The notes beneath the pieces were generated by a model, which was not told the DNA's origin, made no database searches, and worked only from the letters and a program-made list of their open reading frames with translations. Of a DNA stretch of 45,905 bases, positions 25,968 to 34,024 are shown piece by piece (position 1 is the first letter of the stretch; every line of letters starts with the position of its first letter). Source of the DNA: an uncultured Burkholderiales bacterium (GTDB lineage Bacteria; Pseudomonadota; Gammaproteobacteria; Burkholderiales; Burkholderiaceae_C); NCBI GenBank assembly GCA_902825995.1, contig CADEDE010000016.1, forward strand, positions 1 to 45,905. Reading direction: 5' to 3'. Made by a program: the position numbers and the translations under genes.

Positions 25968-27510
25968 CGAACAAGCCCTTGTGCCGCTCGCGCAGCACAT
26001 TTTTCTGCACCTTGCCCATCGGGTTGCGCGGCAGTTCGGTCTCGAGAAACACCTGCTTGGGCACCTTGAAGTTGGCGATGCGCCCCTTCAACTCGGCGAT
26101 GAGTGCAACACCATCGAGCCGCGTGCCGGGCCTGGCCACCACCACCGCGACCACGGCCTCGCCGAAGTCGGGGTGCGGCACGCCGATGACCGCGCTCTCG
26201 GCCACGCCGGGCTGCTCGTTGAGCAGGCTTTCGATTTCGGCCGGATAGACGTTGTAGCCACCGCTGATGATCAAATCCTTGCTGCGGCCGACGATCGTGA
26301 GGACGCCCTGATCATCGAGCTTGCCGACATCGCCGGTCTTGAACCACAAGTCGGGCGTGAACTCCTCGGCCGTCTTCTGCGGCATGCGCCAGTAGCCCTT
26401 GAAGACATTCGGGCCCTTGACCTCGATGCCGCCGACTTCGCCGCTGCGGCAGGGCTGGCCCTGGTCGTCGCGTAGCCGGACTTGCACGCCCGGCAGCGGT
26501 CGGCCCGCCGTGCCGGCACGGCGCTCGCCGTCCCTGGCGTGGTAGGGGTTGGAGGTCAGCATCACCGTTTCGCTCATGCCGTAACGCTCGACGATGGCGT
26601 GGCCGGTACGCTCGCGCCAGGCGTCGAAGGTTTCGGGCAGCAGCGGCGCCGAGCCGGCGACAAAAACGCGCACCGCCGCACAGGCCTCGCGCGAAAGCGT
26701 GGCTTCGGCCAGCAGGCGCACGTACAGCGTCGGCACGCCCATGAATACCGTGGCCCGCGGCAGCTGCGCAATCGTGGCCCGGGGCTCGAACTTGTTGAGC
26801 CACAGCATCTTCGCGCCAGCCAGCAGCGCGCCGTGGCTGGCCACGAACAGCCCGTGCACATGGAATACCGGCAGGGCGTGGATCAGCACATCGCTGGCCT
26901 GCCAGCCCCAATAGCCGTGCAAGGTGCGCGCGTTCGACAGCAGGTTGCCGTGCGTCAGCATCGCGCCCTTGCTGCGGCCCGTGGTGCCACTGGTGTAGAG
27001 GATCGCGGCCAGCTCGTCGGCCTGCTTCACGCCCGGCTCGTGCGCGTCGCTGTGCCACGCGGCGCGTTCGAGCAGGCTGCCCGTGCGGTCGTCGCCGAGC
27101 GTGAAGACGTTCTGCACGCCGGCCTTGAACGCCAGCCTGGCGACCCAGGGAAAGTTGCGCGGACTGCAGACCACCACGCTCGGCTCTGCGTTGCCGACGA
27201 AGTACTCGATCTCGCTTTGCCGGTACGCGGTGTTGAGCGGCACATAGGCCAAGCCCGCGCGCAGGACAGCCAGGTACAGCAGCAGGGCCTCGACGCTCTT
27301 GTCGGCTTGTACCGCGATTCGCGCGCCGGCCGGGAGCTCGAGCGAATCGAACAGGTTGGCGATGCGTGCGCTGGCGCGGTCGATGTCGCGCCAGGTGTAG
27401 AACAGCGGCGCCGGTGTGTCGCAGGTTTCGATGGCGGTCGCGTCGAGGTCGGCAGGAAAGGCTGCGCGCAAGGCGGCGAACAGGTTTTGATTGACGGCCA
27501 TGCCAGCCAT
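25960..27510 (-). CDS. matB: Malonyl-CoA synthetase (malonate-CoA ligase)
   Basis: Acyl-adenylate-forming ligase making malonyl-CoA from malonate, ATP and CoA; 516 residues. AMP-binding motifs in order: ILYTSGTTGRSKGAMLTHGN (P-loop-like), IVERYGMSETVMLTSNPY (substrate pocket; the SNPY stretch resembles MatB proteins), WFKTGDVGKLDDQGVLTIVG, and SGGYNVYPAEIESLL, with the catalytic Lys near PRNPMGKVQKNVL. The start is ATG 27510, which overlaps the TGA of the preceding gene (TGATG); an ATG three codons later is also possible. With malonyl-CoA decarboxylase in the same operon, malonate can be converted to acetyl-CoA. Confidence 0.9.
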   Translation of the reverse strand: MAGMAVNQNLFAALRAAFPADLDATAIETCDTPAPLFYTWRDIDRASARIANLFDSLELPAGARIAVQADKSVEALLLYLAVLRAGLAYVPLNTAYRQSEIEYFVGNAEPSVVVCSPRNFPWVARLAFKAGVQNVFTLGDDRTGSLLERAAWHSDAHEPGVKQADELAAILYTSGTTGRSKGAMLTHGNLLSNARTLHGYWGWQASDVLIHALPVFHVHGLFVASHGALLAGAKMLWLNKFEPRATIAQLPRATVFMGVPTLYVRLLAEATLSREACAAVRVFVAGSAPLLPETFDAWRERTGHAIVERYGMSETVMLTSNPYHARDGERRAGTAGRPLPGVQVRLRDDQGQPCRSGEVGGIEVKGPNVFKGYWRMPQKTAEEFTPDLWFKTGDVGKLDDQGVLTIVGRSKDLIISGGYNVYPAEIESLLNEQPGVAESAVIGVPHPDFGEAVVAVVVARPGTRLDGVALIAELKGRIANFKVPKQVFLETELPRNPMGKVQKNVLRERHKGLFDA

Positions 27511-28538
27511 CAATCCAGCTTCGCCCCCGAGGCTTTCACCACCGCGGCCCAACGTTTGACTTCGCTCGACACGAACTTGCCGAAGTCGTCGCCCCAGAGA
27601 TTCGGCGTTTCGGTGCCCAGGCCGGTCCACATGGTTTTCAGATCGTCGCTGTTGAGCGCTCTTTTCATCTCGCTCTGCATCGCGGTGACGATTTCGCGCG
27701 GCGTGCCCTTGGGGGCCCACAGGCCGTACCAGGTGGCGACCTCGTAGGTTGGCGCGCCGCCGGCCTTGGCCAGCGGCACCTCGGGGAAGCCCGGCGCCGG
27801 CTTGCCGGCAGCGACCGCGATGGCGCGGATGCGCCCGCCCCGGATGTGCGCGGCCGACGAGCCGAGACCGTCGAACATCAGATCGACCTGACCGGCAATC
27901 AGATCCTGCAATGCCGGGCCTGCGCCGCGGTACGGGATGTGCGTGACAAAGGTCTTGGTCTGCAACTTGAACAGCTCGCCGGCCAGGTGGTGCGAGGTGC
28001 CGTTGCCGGCCGAGGCGTAGTTCAGCTTGCCGGGGTTCTTGCGCAGCGTATCGAGCAACTCGGGCAGGGTCTTGGCCGCCACCTTCTGCGGGTTGACGAC
28101 GATCACCTGCGGCACGCTCGAGATCAGGCCGACAGGGACAAAGTCGCTCTCGATGTTGTAGTCGAGCCGGGGGTACATGCTCGGCGCGATGGCGTGGTGC
28201 ACCGCGCCCATGAAGAAGGTATAGCCGTCGGGCGCGGCCCGGGCCGCGATGCCGGCGCCCAAGGTGCCTCCCGCGCCCCCCTTGTTGTCGATGACGAACT
28301 GGCGACCGACGTTGCGCGTCATGGCCGCGAACAAGGGCCGGGCGAAGGCGTCGGTACCCCCGCCGGGCGGGAAGGGCACGACGATGGCCACCGGCTTGCT
28401 GGGCCAGGCCGGTCCTGAGTCTGTATTTCCGATCGTCCTGAGCTTGTCGAAGGAAGTGGCCTGGGCTTGCACGAGCGGCGCTGCCAGGCTTGCCACGGCG
28501 GCGATGACCAGAGCGCGGCTCAGTTTGAAGTTGCTCAT
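27510..28538 (-). CDS. Tripartite tricarboxylate transporter-type (Bug/TctC) binding protein
   Basis: Periplasmic binding protein of the Bug family, 342 residues. A signal peptide (MSNFKLSRALVIAAVASLAA, cleavage near QAQA) precedes the mature domain: WPSKPVAIVVPFPPGGGTDA, NKGGAGGTLGAGIAARAAPD, YASAGNGTSHHLAGELF and HIPYRGAGPALQDLIAGQVD. ATG 28538 has AGGAGG 8 bases upstream. Residues about 28-41 (TSFDKLRTIGNTDSG) come from a dispersed repeat inserted in frame just after the signal peptide. Located between mcd and matB, it probably captures malonate, but no TctA or TctB membrane gene is in the window. Confidence 0.88.
   Translation of the reverse strand: MSNFKLSRALVIAAVASLAAPLVQAQATSFDKLRTIGNTDSGPAWPSKPVAIVVPFPPGGGTDAFARPLFAAMTRNVGRQFVIDNKGGAGGTLGAGIAARAAPDGYTFFMGAVHHAIAPSMYPRLDYNIESDFVPVGLISSVPQVIVVNPQKVAAKTLPELLDTLRKNPGKLNYASAGNGTSHHLAGELFKLQTKTFVTHIPYRGAGPALQDLIAGQVDLMFDGLGSSAAHIRGGRIRAIAVAAGKPAPGFPEVPLAKAGGAPTYEVATWYGLWAPKGTPREIVTAMQSEMKRALNSDDLKTMWTGLGTETPNLWGDDFGKFVSSEVKRWAAVVKASGAKLD
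28414..28456. repeat. Dispersed repeat inserted in the tctC-like gene
   Basis: This 43-base segment matches 882-924 in nrtB with a single difference. It starts CCTGAGTCTGTATTTCC and ends GAGCTTGTCGAAGGAAG. In this copy the second palindrome arm is missing, so it is a half-unit. It lies at the signal-peptide cleavage region, where extra residues are tolerated. Confidence 0.85.
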
Positions 28539-28570
28539 ACGATGCCTCCTGCGTTGTCGAAACAAAGAAC

Positions 28571-29821
28571 TCACAGCAGCGCCGAAACGGCCCGGCTGTG
28601 CGCCACCTTGCCGTGAGCAAAACGGTCGTGGTGGAGTTCGATTTTGCCCAGATCGTAGAGGTAGTTGACCATCAGGCCGGCCGCCTGCTTCAAGCCCGTC
28701 GCCGTCAGATTGGCGCTGGCGTTCAGGCGCTCCAGCCGCGCGCCATTGTCGAGGTGAAAGCGCGCCACCGGGTCGCCCTGCGGCTGCGGGGAAATGTGTA
28801 CGAGGTAGTGCGCCGCCAACCGCCACAGCGCATGGTGCGCCCCGCCACTCAGTGCGGCCAGGTGCGCGGCATGGCTCAGAACACCGAAATCGGCGCCGCA
28901 TTCGCTGTGCAGCAGGGTCCAGGCTTGTGCCGCGCTCTCGCCGAGCGCCGCCGGCTCGGCGCGGTTCAGCCACGCCAGCAAGCCGGGAATCGGCGACAGC
29001 GTGCAAAAGGTCTTCAGTTGCGGCAGTTCGCGCTTCAAATGCTCGGCCACGCGCTTGATCAGGAAGTTACCGAGCGACACGCCACGCAGCCCGGGCTGAC
29101 AGTTGCTGATCGAATAGAAAACCGCCACCTTGAACTGCTCCGGCGGCAGGGGCTGCGAACGCTTGTCGATCAGCGGTGCGATCGCGTCGGCCATCTCGGG
29201 CCCCAGCGCGACTTCGACAAATATCAGCGGTTCGTCGGGCAGCTGCGGGTGGAAGAAAGCGAAGCAGCGGCGGTCGGGTTGCAGGCGGCGCCGCAGGTCG
29301 TCCCAGCCGTCGATCTGATGCACCGCCTCGTGGTGGATGATTTGCTCGAGCAATTGGGCCGGCGAACGCCAATCGACCTTGCGCATCTCGAGAAAGCCGG
29401 GGTTGAACCACGACGACAGCAGGTGCAGCAGATCGGCTTCGACCACGCGCAGTTGCGGCTGCCGGGGCAGGCGTTCGAGCAGGCTGCGGCGCAGGCGCAC
29501 GATGGCCGCGGTGCCGCCGGCCGCGCCGTTCAGACGCCGGAACAGCTCCTGGCGCGGCGGCTCGGCCAGGCGTGTCAGGCGCATCAGCGCCTCGGCGCCG
29601 GGTGCTTCGGCATAAGCCCGGGCGGCGCCGAGCACCGCCTGTGGGTCGGGGCTGAAATCGCTGGCCAGGCGGTCGAAGAATCGCGCCCGCTGTTCGTCGC
29701 TCGAGGCGTCGATGCACTGCACGATTTCCTGGGCCAGCAACGGCCCATTGGCCTCGCCGCGCACCGACAGCAGTCGGCGGCAATCGGCAAGAATCTGGCG
29801 CAAGGGTGTGGGGTCGGCCAT
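28571..29821 (-). CDS. mcd: Malonyl-CoA decarboxylase
   Basis: Decarboxylates malonyl-CoA to acetyl-CoA; 416 residues. The helical N-terminal domain contains FFDRLASDFSPDP and SSWFNPGFLEMRKVDW; the acetyltransferase-fold C-terminal domain contains AVFYSISNCQPGLRGVSLGN, FCTLSPIPGLLAWL and DPVARFHLDNGARLERLN. These are characteristic of the MCD family, also called MatA. ATG 29821 was chosen because upstream in-frame sequence is not conserved. It is the first gene of the malonate operon, 32 bp before the binding-protein start, and divergent from the gabD-like gene across 170 bp. No GntR-type MatR regulator is visible. Confidence 0.93.
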   Translation of the reverse strand: MADPTPLRQILADCRRLLSVRGEANGPLLAQEIVQCIDASSDEQRARFFDRLASDFSPDPQAVLGAARAYAEAPGAEALMRLTRLAEPPRQELFRRLNGAAGGTAAIVRLRRSLLERLPRQPQLRVVEADLLHLLSSWFNPGFLEMRKVDWRSPAQLLEQIIHHEAVHQIDGWDDLRRRLQPDRRCFAFFHPQLPDEPLIFVEVALGPEMADAIAPLIDKRSQPLPPEQFKVAVFYSISNCQPGLRGVSLGNFLIKRVAEHLKRELPQLKTFCTLSPIPGLLAWLNRAEPAALGESAAQAWTLLHSECGADFGVLSHAAHLAALSGGAHHALWRLAAHYLVHISPQPQGDPVARFHLDNGARLERLNASANLTATGLKQAAGLMVNYLYDLGKIELHHDRFAHGKVAHSRAVSALL

Positions 29822-29991
29822 GGGTGCTTGGCAGCAGCTTGGCTGCGCCGCCGCCATTACAGCATTGGTGACGGCCCGGACGCTGCGCGCCAAGAGCTGT
29901 CCGCAGTCGCTCACGGCAGACAAAGCGCCAGCGCCGGGTCAGCCGTAGTGCAGAAAATGGCAGACTCCCCCCGCCACCGACCCTCCGGACC

Positions 29992-31437
29992 ATGACCGCT
30001 CGTGCCTACCCCCCGACCCAGTTGTTGATCGACGGCCAGTGGTGCGATGCCGCCGATGGCCGCAGCCTGGCGGTCGTCAACCCCGCCAGCGGCGCCGAAA
30101 TCGGCCGCGTGGCCCACGCCGGCATCGCCGACCTCGACCGCGCGCTGGCGGCCGCGAACAAAGGCTTCGCGCTGTGGCGCAATACGCCGGCCATCGAGCG
30201 CGCCAAGCTGATGCGCGGCGCCGCTGTGCTGCTGCGCGAACGGGCCGGCGCGATCGCCACGATGATGTCGCAAGAGCAGGGCAAGCCCATCGGCGAAGCC
30301 CAGACCGAGACGCTGTCCGCGGCCGACATCATCGAGTGGTTCGCCGACGAGAGCCGCCGCATCTACGGTCGCATCGTGCCGCCGCGCAACATGGCCGTGC
30401 AGCAGATGGTGCTGAAGGAGCCGGTCGGCCCGGTGGCCGCGTTCACGCCGTGGAACTTCCCGATCAACCAAGTCGTGCGCAAGGTCTGCGCCGCGCTGTG
30501 CAGCGGCTGCTCGATCATCGTCAAGGCGCCGGAAGAAACCCCGGCCTCGCCGGCCGCGCTGATGAAAGCCTTTGCCGATGCCGGCGTACCGGCCGGCGCG
30601 ATCGGCCTGGTCTATGGCAACCCGACAGAAATTTCGGCCTACCTGATCGCCCACCCGGTGATCCGCAAGATCACTTTCACCGGCTCGACGCCGGTCGGCA
30701 AGCGGCTGGCGGCGCTGGCCGGCCAGCACATGAAGCGGGCGACCATGGAACTCGGCGGCCATGCCCCGGTGATCGTGAGTGAGGACGCCGACATCGCCCA
30801 GGCGGTGAAGGCGGCCGGTGCCGCGAAGTTCCGCAACGCCGGCCAGGTCTGCATTGCGCCGACGCGCTTCCTGGTCCACAACGGCATCCGCGCCGACTTC
30901 GAGCGCGCGCTAGTGGCGCAGACGCAAAAGCTCAAGGTCGGCGAGGGCCTCGCCGAAGGCACGACGATGGGCCCGCTGGCCAACCCGCGGCGCCTCGCCG
31001 CCATGCAGCAGATCACCGACGACGCCGTCAAGCGTGGCGCCAAGCTCGCGTTGGGCGGCGAGCGCATCGGGGCCAGCGGCAACTACTTCGCACCGACCGT
31101 GCTGACCGACGTGCCGCTCGACGCGATGGTCTTCAACCAGGAGCCGTTCGGCCCGCTGGCCGCGATCCGCGGCTTCGACACGCTCGACGAAGCCATCCGT
31201 GAGAGCAACCGCCTGCCCTTCGGCCTGGCCGGTTATGCCTACACCCAGTCGCTGGCCACTGCGCACGCGCTGTCGCAGCGGCTCGAAGTCGGCATGCTGT
31301 GGGTTAACCAGCCGGCCCTGGCGCTGCCCGAGATGCCCTTCGGCGGCGTCAAGGATTCGGGCTACGGCAGCGAGGGCGGGCCCGAAGCGCTCGAGGCTTA
31401 CCTGGTGACCAAGTCGGTGTCGATCCTGATGGGCTGA
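29992..31437 (+). CDS. Succinate-semialdehyde dehydrogenase-like (GabD family)
   Basis: NAD(P)-dependent aldehyde dehydrogenase, 481 residues. Family features: [38 protein letters not shown] (cofactor site), [11 protein letters not shown] with the general-base Glu, and [13 protein letters not shown] with the catalytic Cys. The C-terminal [18 protein letters not shown] is typical of GabD-type enzymes. Oxidation of succinate semialdehyde is the closest call, but the adjacent malonate operon leaves room for a related semialdehyde substrate. Confidence 0.88.
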   Translation: MTARAYPPTQLLIDGQWCDAADGRSLAVVNPASGAEIGRVAHAGIADLDRALAAANKGFALWRNTPAIERAKLMRGAAVLLRERAGAIATMMSQEQGKPIGEAQTETLSAADIIEWFADESRRIYGRIVPPRNMAVQQMVLKEPVGPVAAFTPWNFPINQVVRKVCAALCSGCSIIVKAPEETPASPAALMKAFADAGVPAGAIGLVYGNPTEISAYLIAHPVIRKITFTGSTPVGKRLAALAGQHMKRATMELGGHAPVIVSEDADIAQAVKAAGAAKFRNAGQVCIAPTRFLVHNGIRADFERALVAQTQKLKVGEGLAEGTTMGPLANPRRLAAMQQITDDAVKRGAKLALGGERIGASGNYFAPTVLTDVPLDAMVFNQEPFGPLAAIRGFDTLDEAIRESNRLPFGLAGYAYTQSLATAHALSQRLEVGMLWVNQPALALPEMPFGGVKDSGYGSEGGPEALEAYLVTKSVSILMG

Positions 31438-31445
31438 ACTGACGG

Positions 31446-31500
31446 CCCAAGCTCGCTGCGCTCGCGATCCCCTTGGACCCGCAGGGGTCACTTCGTGGCC
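31446..31500. repeat. GC-rich dispersed repeat, copy C
   Basis: GCCCAAGCTCGCTGCGCTCG, then a divergent centre with CCCTTGGACCCGCAGGGG. The first half matches copy B (25639-25699) closely. It occupies the space between the stops of the gabD-like gene and the next convergent gene. Confidence 0.6.
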
Positions 31501-31737
31501 CTAGATCTTCAGGATCTTCATCGCCTCGCCGAGCAGCTTCACCGACTCGTCGTGCTTGCCGGCCTTGTGGGCGGCTTCGCCGTCGGTGCGCAGTTGCTTG
31601 ACCTTGGCCATGTCGGCGTCCGGCAGCTTGACGCCCGTGGCCAATTTGGCGTCGATGGTTTTCATGTCGGCCGGGCAGTGATAGGCCATCGCGGAACCCG
31701 CCGCGAGCGCCAGTAACAGGGTGAACAGGGTCTTCAT
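31501..31737 (-). CDS. Small periplasmic hypothetical protein
   Basis: A 78-residue exported protein: signal peptide MKTLFTLLLALAAGSAMA, then YHCPADMKTIDAKLATGVKL and a helical C-terminus (EAAHKAGKHDESVKLLGEAM) that resembles a single TPR-like helix pair. ATG 31737 has GGAGG about 6 bases upstream. I know similar small proteins from Burkholderiales genomes but no function. Last gene on the chromosomal side of the island. Confidence 0.78.
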   Translation of the reverse strand: MKTLFTLLLALAAGSAMAYHCPADMKTIDAKLATGVKLPDADMAKVKQLRTDGEAAHKAGKHDESVKLLGEAMKILKI

Positions 31738-31914
31738 CAAGAGCCTCCAAAAAAGGGAAAGTCGAGAAACGGTGTACGCCAACGCGCAGCGATAGTTTCC
31801 GTCGCGCGCGCGGCACGCGCCAGCGGCAGTCCCTATTGATCTTTCCGTAAATCATGACAACCGCTAGCGCCGTTGTGCGTTGTACCCATACTTGGCAAGA
31901 ATTGGGTGCAACGC

Positions 31915-32364
31915 ATGGTCACGAAGCGAGTGGACGAGACGGTACGACGACGCTTGCGGGCGGGTCGGATGCTGTTGGCGGGCAAGCGCTTCGATCGAAA
32001 GACGATCGGAGTAAAGGACGATGAAGTCGAGTTCAGGCATGCGTGGAAGAACGGCGAGTGGCACTGTCTGGCACCAGTGTCGTTCGACCTAGCCAACGCC
32101 GACTCGATCAAGGAGAAAGCGCATCGTTGGCTTGGTCAAGTGACGAGCGTGGCGAATGCGGCCGAACCGTTCAGGCTCTACTTCTTGGTGGCTGAACCAA
32201 CGCACAGTGAACTGCGCCCGGCATACGAGTCGGCACTTAGCATTTTGCGGAAAGCGCCAGTGAAGAAGGAAGTGTTCGCCGAGTCGCAGGCGCCCGAGCT
32301 ATCCGAGCGACTTGCAGCCGAGGTCGCCGCCCACGAACAACAGGGGGCGGCAGGACATAGCTGA
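31915..32364 (+). CDS. Hypothetical protein, possibly N-terminally truncated
   Basis: A 149-residue protein with no named domain recognised. The core VEFRHAWKNGEWHCLAPVSF then DLANADSIKEKAHRWLGQV resembles the C-terminal half of larger island proteins as I remember them. ATG 31915 lacks a ribosome site, and a TTG 14 codons earlier has none either, so the 5' part may have been lost when the island formed. Base composition is clearly lower in G+C than the genes to the left, which marks the start of foreign DNA. Confidence 0.55.
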   Translation: MVTKRVDETVRRRLRAGRMLLAGKRFDRKTIGVKDDEVEFRHAWKNGEWHCLAPVSFDLANADSIKEKAHRWLGQVTSVANAAEPFRLYFLVAEPTHSELRPAYESALSILRKAPVKKEVFAESQAPELSERLAAEVAAHEQQGAAGHS

Positions 32365-32759
32365 GAGCGGTGCCGGCAAGCTGGCCCATAATGATGGGCA
32401 TGTTCGCGTGCTCTTCGATCGCAGCAGCACTCTTCGGTTGGCGTTGGCGCAAGCCATCAGCCTGACCGACCTATTGCGCCCGCGCGGGCGCTCCAGATTC
32501 CCCACCCAGCACGTCGCGCCGGCCTCGCCAGCGACAGAAAAAGCGGGTATGAAACGTGGATGTCTCGCAGAACATCCAATGAAATCAATAGGATAGAGCG
32601 CAAATGCTGCTGATGATCGACCAACTTCAGGTGGGTCTCACGGCATCCCACATCGGCCCGCAAACCCGCGCCGGTGCTGGAGATTCGGGCTCTTGACGGC
32701 TCACGGCAGACCGCTACAGACCGGCAAAAAGTGGGTATCGATGCGGGTACCGAAAACGC
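32365..32759. other. Non-coding island stretch with an att-like direct repeat
   Basis: About 395 bp without a convincing gene. It contains AAAAAGCGGGTAT (32538-32550) and AAAAAGTGGGTAT (32726-32738), 13-base near-identical direct repeats 188 bp apart; the second is followed by CGATGCGGGTACC. Repeated GGGTA units resemble attachment-site ends of tyrosine-integrase islands as I recall them, so old integration junctions are possible. No tRNA gene was seen here. Confidence 0.35.
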
Positions 32760-33878
32760 ATGCAGATCTCCCGCCGAGACCTCTACAACCGGGTGTGGTC
32801 CACGCCCATGAGCAAGCTGGCCCACGAGCTGGACATCTCGGATGTCGGCTTGGCCAAGGCTTGTCGCCGGCACAACATTCCCCTGCCGCCTCGCGGCTAC
32901 TGGGCCAAGCTCGCGGCAGGTAAGGCGCCGCCCAAACCAGCGCTGCCCTCGTCCAAGATCGACATCGTCGAGCTGGACGCTGCGCGGCATCGCCTCGCGG
33001 AAACGCCGAAGGTCGAGATCGACCGAGCCAGCATCAAGGCCGCGCAGGCAGCGCAGGGCGAGGCCCTTGCGGGAGTGGCTGCCGTGACCTTCGAGCGGCT
33101 GACCAACGCGAAGCCTTCGGCGGACGGCTTTGTCACCTGCGGCTCATCGCGCGTGATTGCGTGTTCGCTCAGCTCTGCGACGGTGGAGCGAGCCTGCCGG
33201 GTACTGGACGCGATCGAACGGGCCATGCCTGCTGCGGGTGCGCGCCTCGCCCACAACCAGGAAGCAAAGCGCGTCGAGGTCGATGTCGGCGGCGAGCGCT
33301 TGGGCATCAGCCTTGCCGAGGACTACTCCCGGACCGAGACGGTCGAGGTCGATCCGAAGTACTCGTGGATGAAGTCGCGGACCTTCACCTACCGCTTCAC
33401 CGGCGAGCTACGCCTGACGATCACGGGTGACTTCGCTGGCCGCAAGTCGTGGGCCGACGGCAAACGCTCGCGCCTGGAGGAGAAAGTCGAGAGCATCGTC
33501 GCCGGCCTGGCGAGCGGCGCCCAGGCGATTGCCCAACTGAGGGCCGAGCGAGAGGAACAGCGGCGCCGCTGGGCCGAAGCGGCGCGCGAAGCCGAGATAG
33601 CCCGAGAGCGGCAGCGGCGCCTCCGCAACTTCTCGGATCAGCTCCACAAGGAGGCGGCAGCCTGGCATCGGTACTGCGAGGTCAAAGCCTACGTCGAGCA
33701 TCTGCAGAGCCAGATCAACGCGGGCGAGGCGCTACCCGAGCAGAGCCGGGAGTGGCTGAGGCTTGCCACGCACCTGGCGAGGCTGACCGATCCTACGAAG
33801 GCGAGGCTCGAGGCGTTGCAGGCCGGCATCTCGGGTTACGACTACGACTTGCCGTTCGGTCGAACCATCGTGTCGTAG
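32760..33878 (+). CDS. Island hypothetical protein with N-terminal HTH-like region and coiled coil
   Basis: A 372-residue protein of unknown function. The N-terminus, RRDLYNRVWSTPMSKLAHEL followed by DISDVGLAKACRRHNIPLPP, reads like a helix-turn-helix, and RGYWAKLAAGKAPPKP follows. The middle (about 120-230) has strand-rich segments, and residues about 260-310 form a charged coiled coil (RAEREEQRRRWAEAAREAEI). ATG 32760 is the only plausible start, with a weak ribosome site. Proteins of this type are typical of integrative islands; a DNA-binding role is inferred from the N-terminus only. Confidence 0.65.
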   Translation: MQISRRDLYNRVWSTPMSKLAHELDISDVGLAKACRRHNIPLPPRGYWAKLAAGKAPPKPALPSSKIDIVELDAARHRLAETPKVEIDRASIKAAQAAQGEALAGVAAVTFERLTNAKPSADGFVTCGSSRVIACSLSSATVERACRVLDAIERAMPAAGARLAHNQEAKRVEVDVGGERLGISLAEDYSRTETVEVDPKYSWMKSRTFTYRFTGELRLTITGDFAGRKSWADGKRSRLEEKVESIVAGLASGAQAIAQLRAEREEQRRRWAEAAREAEIARERQRRLRNFSDQLHKEAAAWHRYCEVKAYVEHLQSQINAGEALPEQSREWLRLATHLARLTDPTKARLEALQAGISGYDYDLPFGRTIVS

Positions 33879-34024
33879 GGCGCTGATGGGTCACTGCGTC
33901 GCTGTCGCCGCGGCGCCGTGTACGCGTATCTCGGGATTGCAGTTTGTCCTGTTGCTTGCGACCCTTGACGGACAAGCGGTTGCTCCTGCGTCGCGCGCAT
34001 AGGCAACTGAGGGAAGGCGAGTAG

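Noticed and set aside
27511..28620. Upstream extension of the matB frame
   Set aside because: This part overlaps the Bug binding-protein gene in another frame. The family N-terminus begins at 27510, exactly at the TGATG junction.
33908..34024. tRNA gene beside the island
   Set aside because: Checked the edges of the integrase region and this space for cloverleaf arms and a TTCGA-type T loop; none found.
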